This document shows positions 63,823 through 64,000 of a stretch of 64,000 nt of DNA, one piece after another; the stretch's first letter is position 1; every line of letters begins with the position of its first letter. Below the pieces are notes generated by a model that saw nothing but the letters and a program-made list of their open reading frames with translations, was not told where the DNA came from and did not search any database. Made by a program: the position numbers and the translations under genes. This stretch comes from Patiria pectinifera (taxonomy: Eukaryota; Echinodermata; Asteroidea; Valvatida; Asterinidae): contig CM057140.1 of NCBI GenBank assembly GCA_029964075.1, positions 4,916,643 through 4,980,642 on the forward strand, given 5' to 3'.

Positions 63823-64000
63823 GGCGCTGTGCTGGCAAAAAGGATGTAACCTATTATTATTGTTGTTTTTTGTTTTATTTATTAACCATTAATAAATTGA
63901 TTAAGTCAATTTTGGGGATATTGAGGGCGCTCTTTCCATTTAACTACTCTCAAGTCCATTAAAGTATGGCCTTCCGTTTCAAAGATAGCGGGGCGTATCT
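63823..64000. other. Right edge, presumed intron of the M1 peptidase gene
   Basis: AT-rich, no exon seen. The N-terminal exons of the upstream M1 module must lie beyond this edge. Confidence 0.5.

Overview
This is an animal nuclear genome window: split genes with GT/AG introns, AATAAA-type signals, tRNA-derived SINEs, and many foldback and terminal-inverted-repeat (TIR) elements. Recurrent TGTAGGCCTA-like and TACATGTACATGTA words, plus repeats of the GAGTCCGAGTCAC and GTACTCGTACTCGA type, suggest a marine invertebrate deuterostome (echinoderm or hemichordate). That placement is my inference. Most short open frames are chance frames in introns or repeats. Real coding sequence is confined to short phase-compatible exons that I rebuilt by hand.

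Layout. (1) 3137-6004, plus strand: the 3' part of a cysteine-rich, ephrin-receptor-like multi-pass membrane protein. (2) 7725-35743, minus strand: a FANCG (Fanconi anaemia core complex, TPR protein) gene. I recover 14 exons with fully consistent phases (2442 nt, 813 residues); the introns, especially the 12.2-kb first one, are full of transposons and minisatellites. (3) 35744-41238: intergenic, repeat-rich. (4) 41239-59462 and beyond the right edge, minus strand: M1-family (aminopeptidase N-like) zinc metallopeptidase sequence. Two tandem M1 modules share exon sizes and phases. The end of the upstream module carries a strong splice donor overlapping its stop codon, in the phase needed to enter the downstream module, so this may be one gene for a double-M1 protein. 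(5) 59490-63030: remains of a Ty3/gypsy-like retrotransposon with an LTR-like end, in the intron upstream of the GAMEN exon.

The multi-pass protein gene and FANCG are convergent; FANCG and the peptidase gene point the same way. The three loci show no functional link: surface receptor/channel-like protein, DNA crosslink repair, and extracellular peptide trimming. The mobile-element record is rich: piggyBac-like miniature elements about 10 bp from splice donors in two genes, a three-copy family with TTA target duplications, hAT-like elements with 8-bp duplications (one inside a minisatellite), a nested element with a 9-bp duplication, large palindromes, and a degenerate transposon-like gene between 400-bp direct repeats. 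I found no prokaryotic operon, CRISPR array or defence island. The observations that most merit follow-up are the double-M1 architecture, the QAMEN substitution, the reconstructed invertebrate FANCG, and the donor-adjacent TTAA elements.
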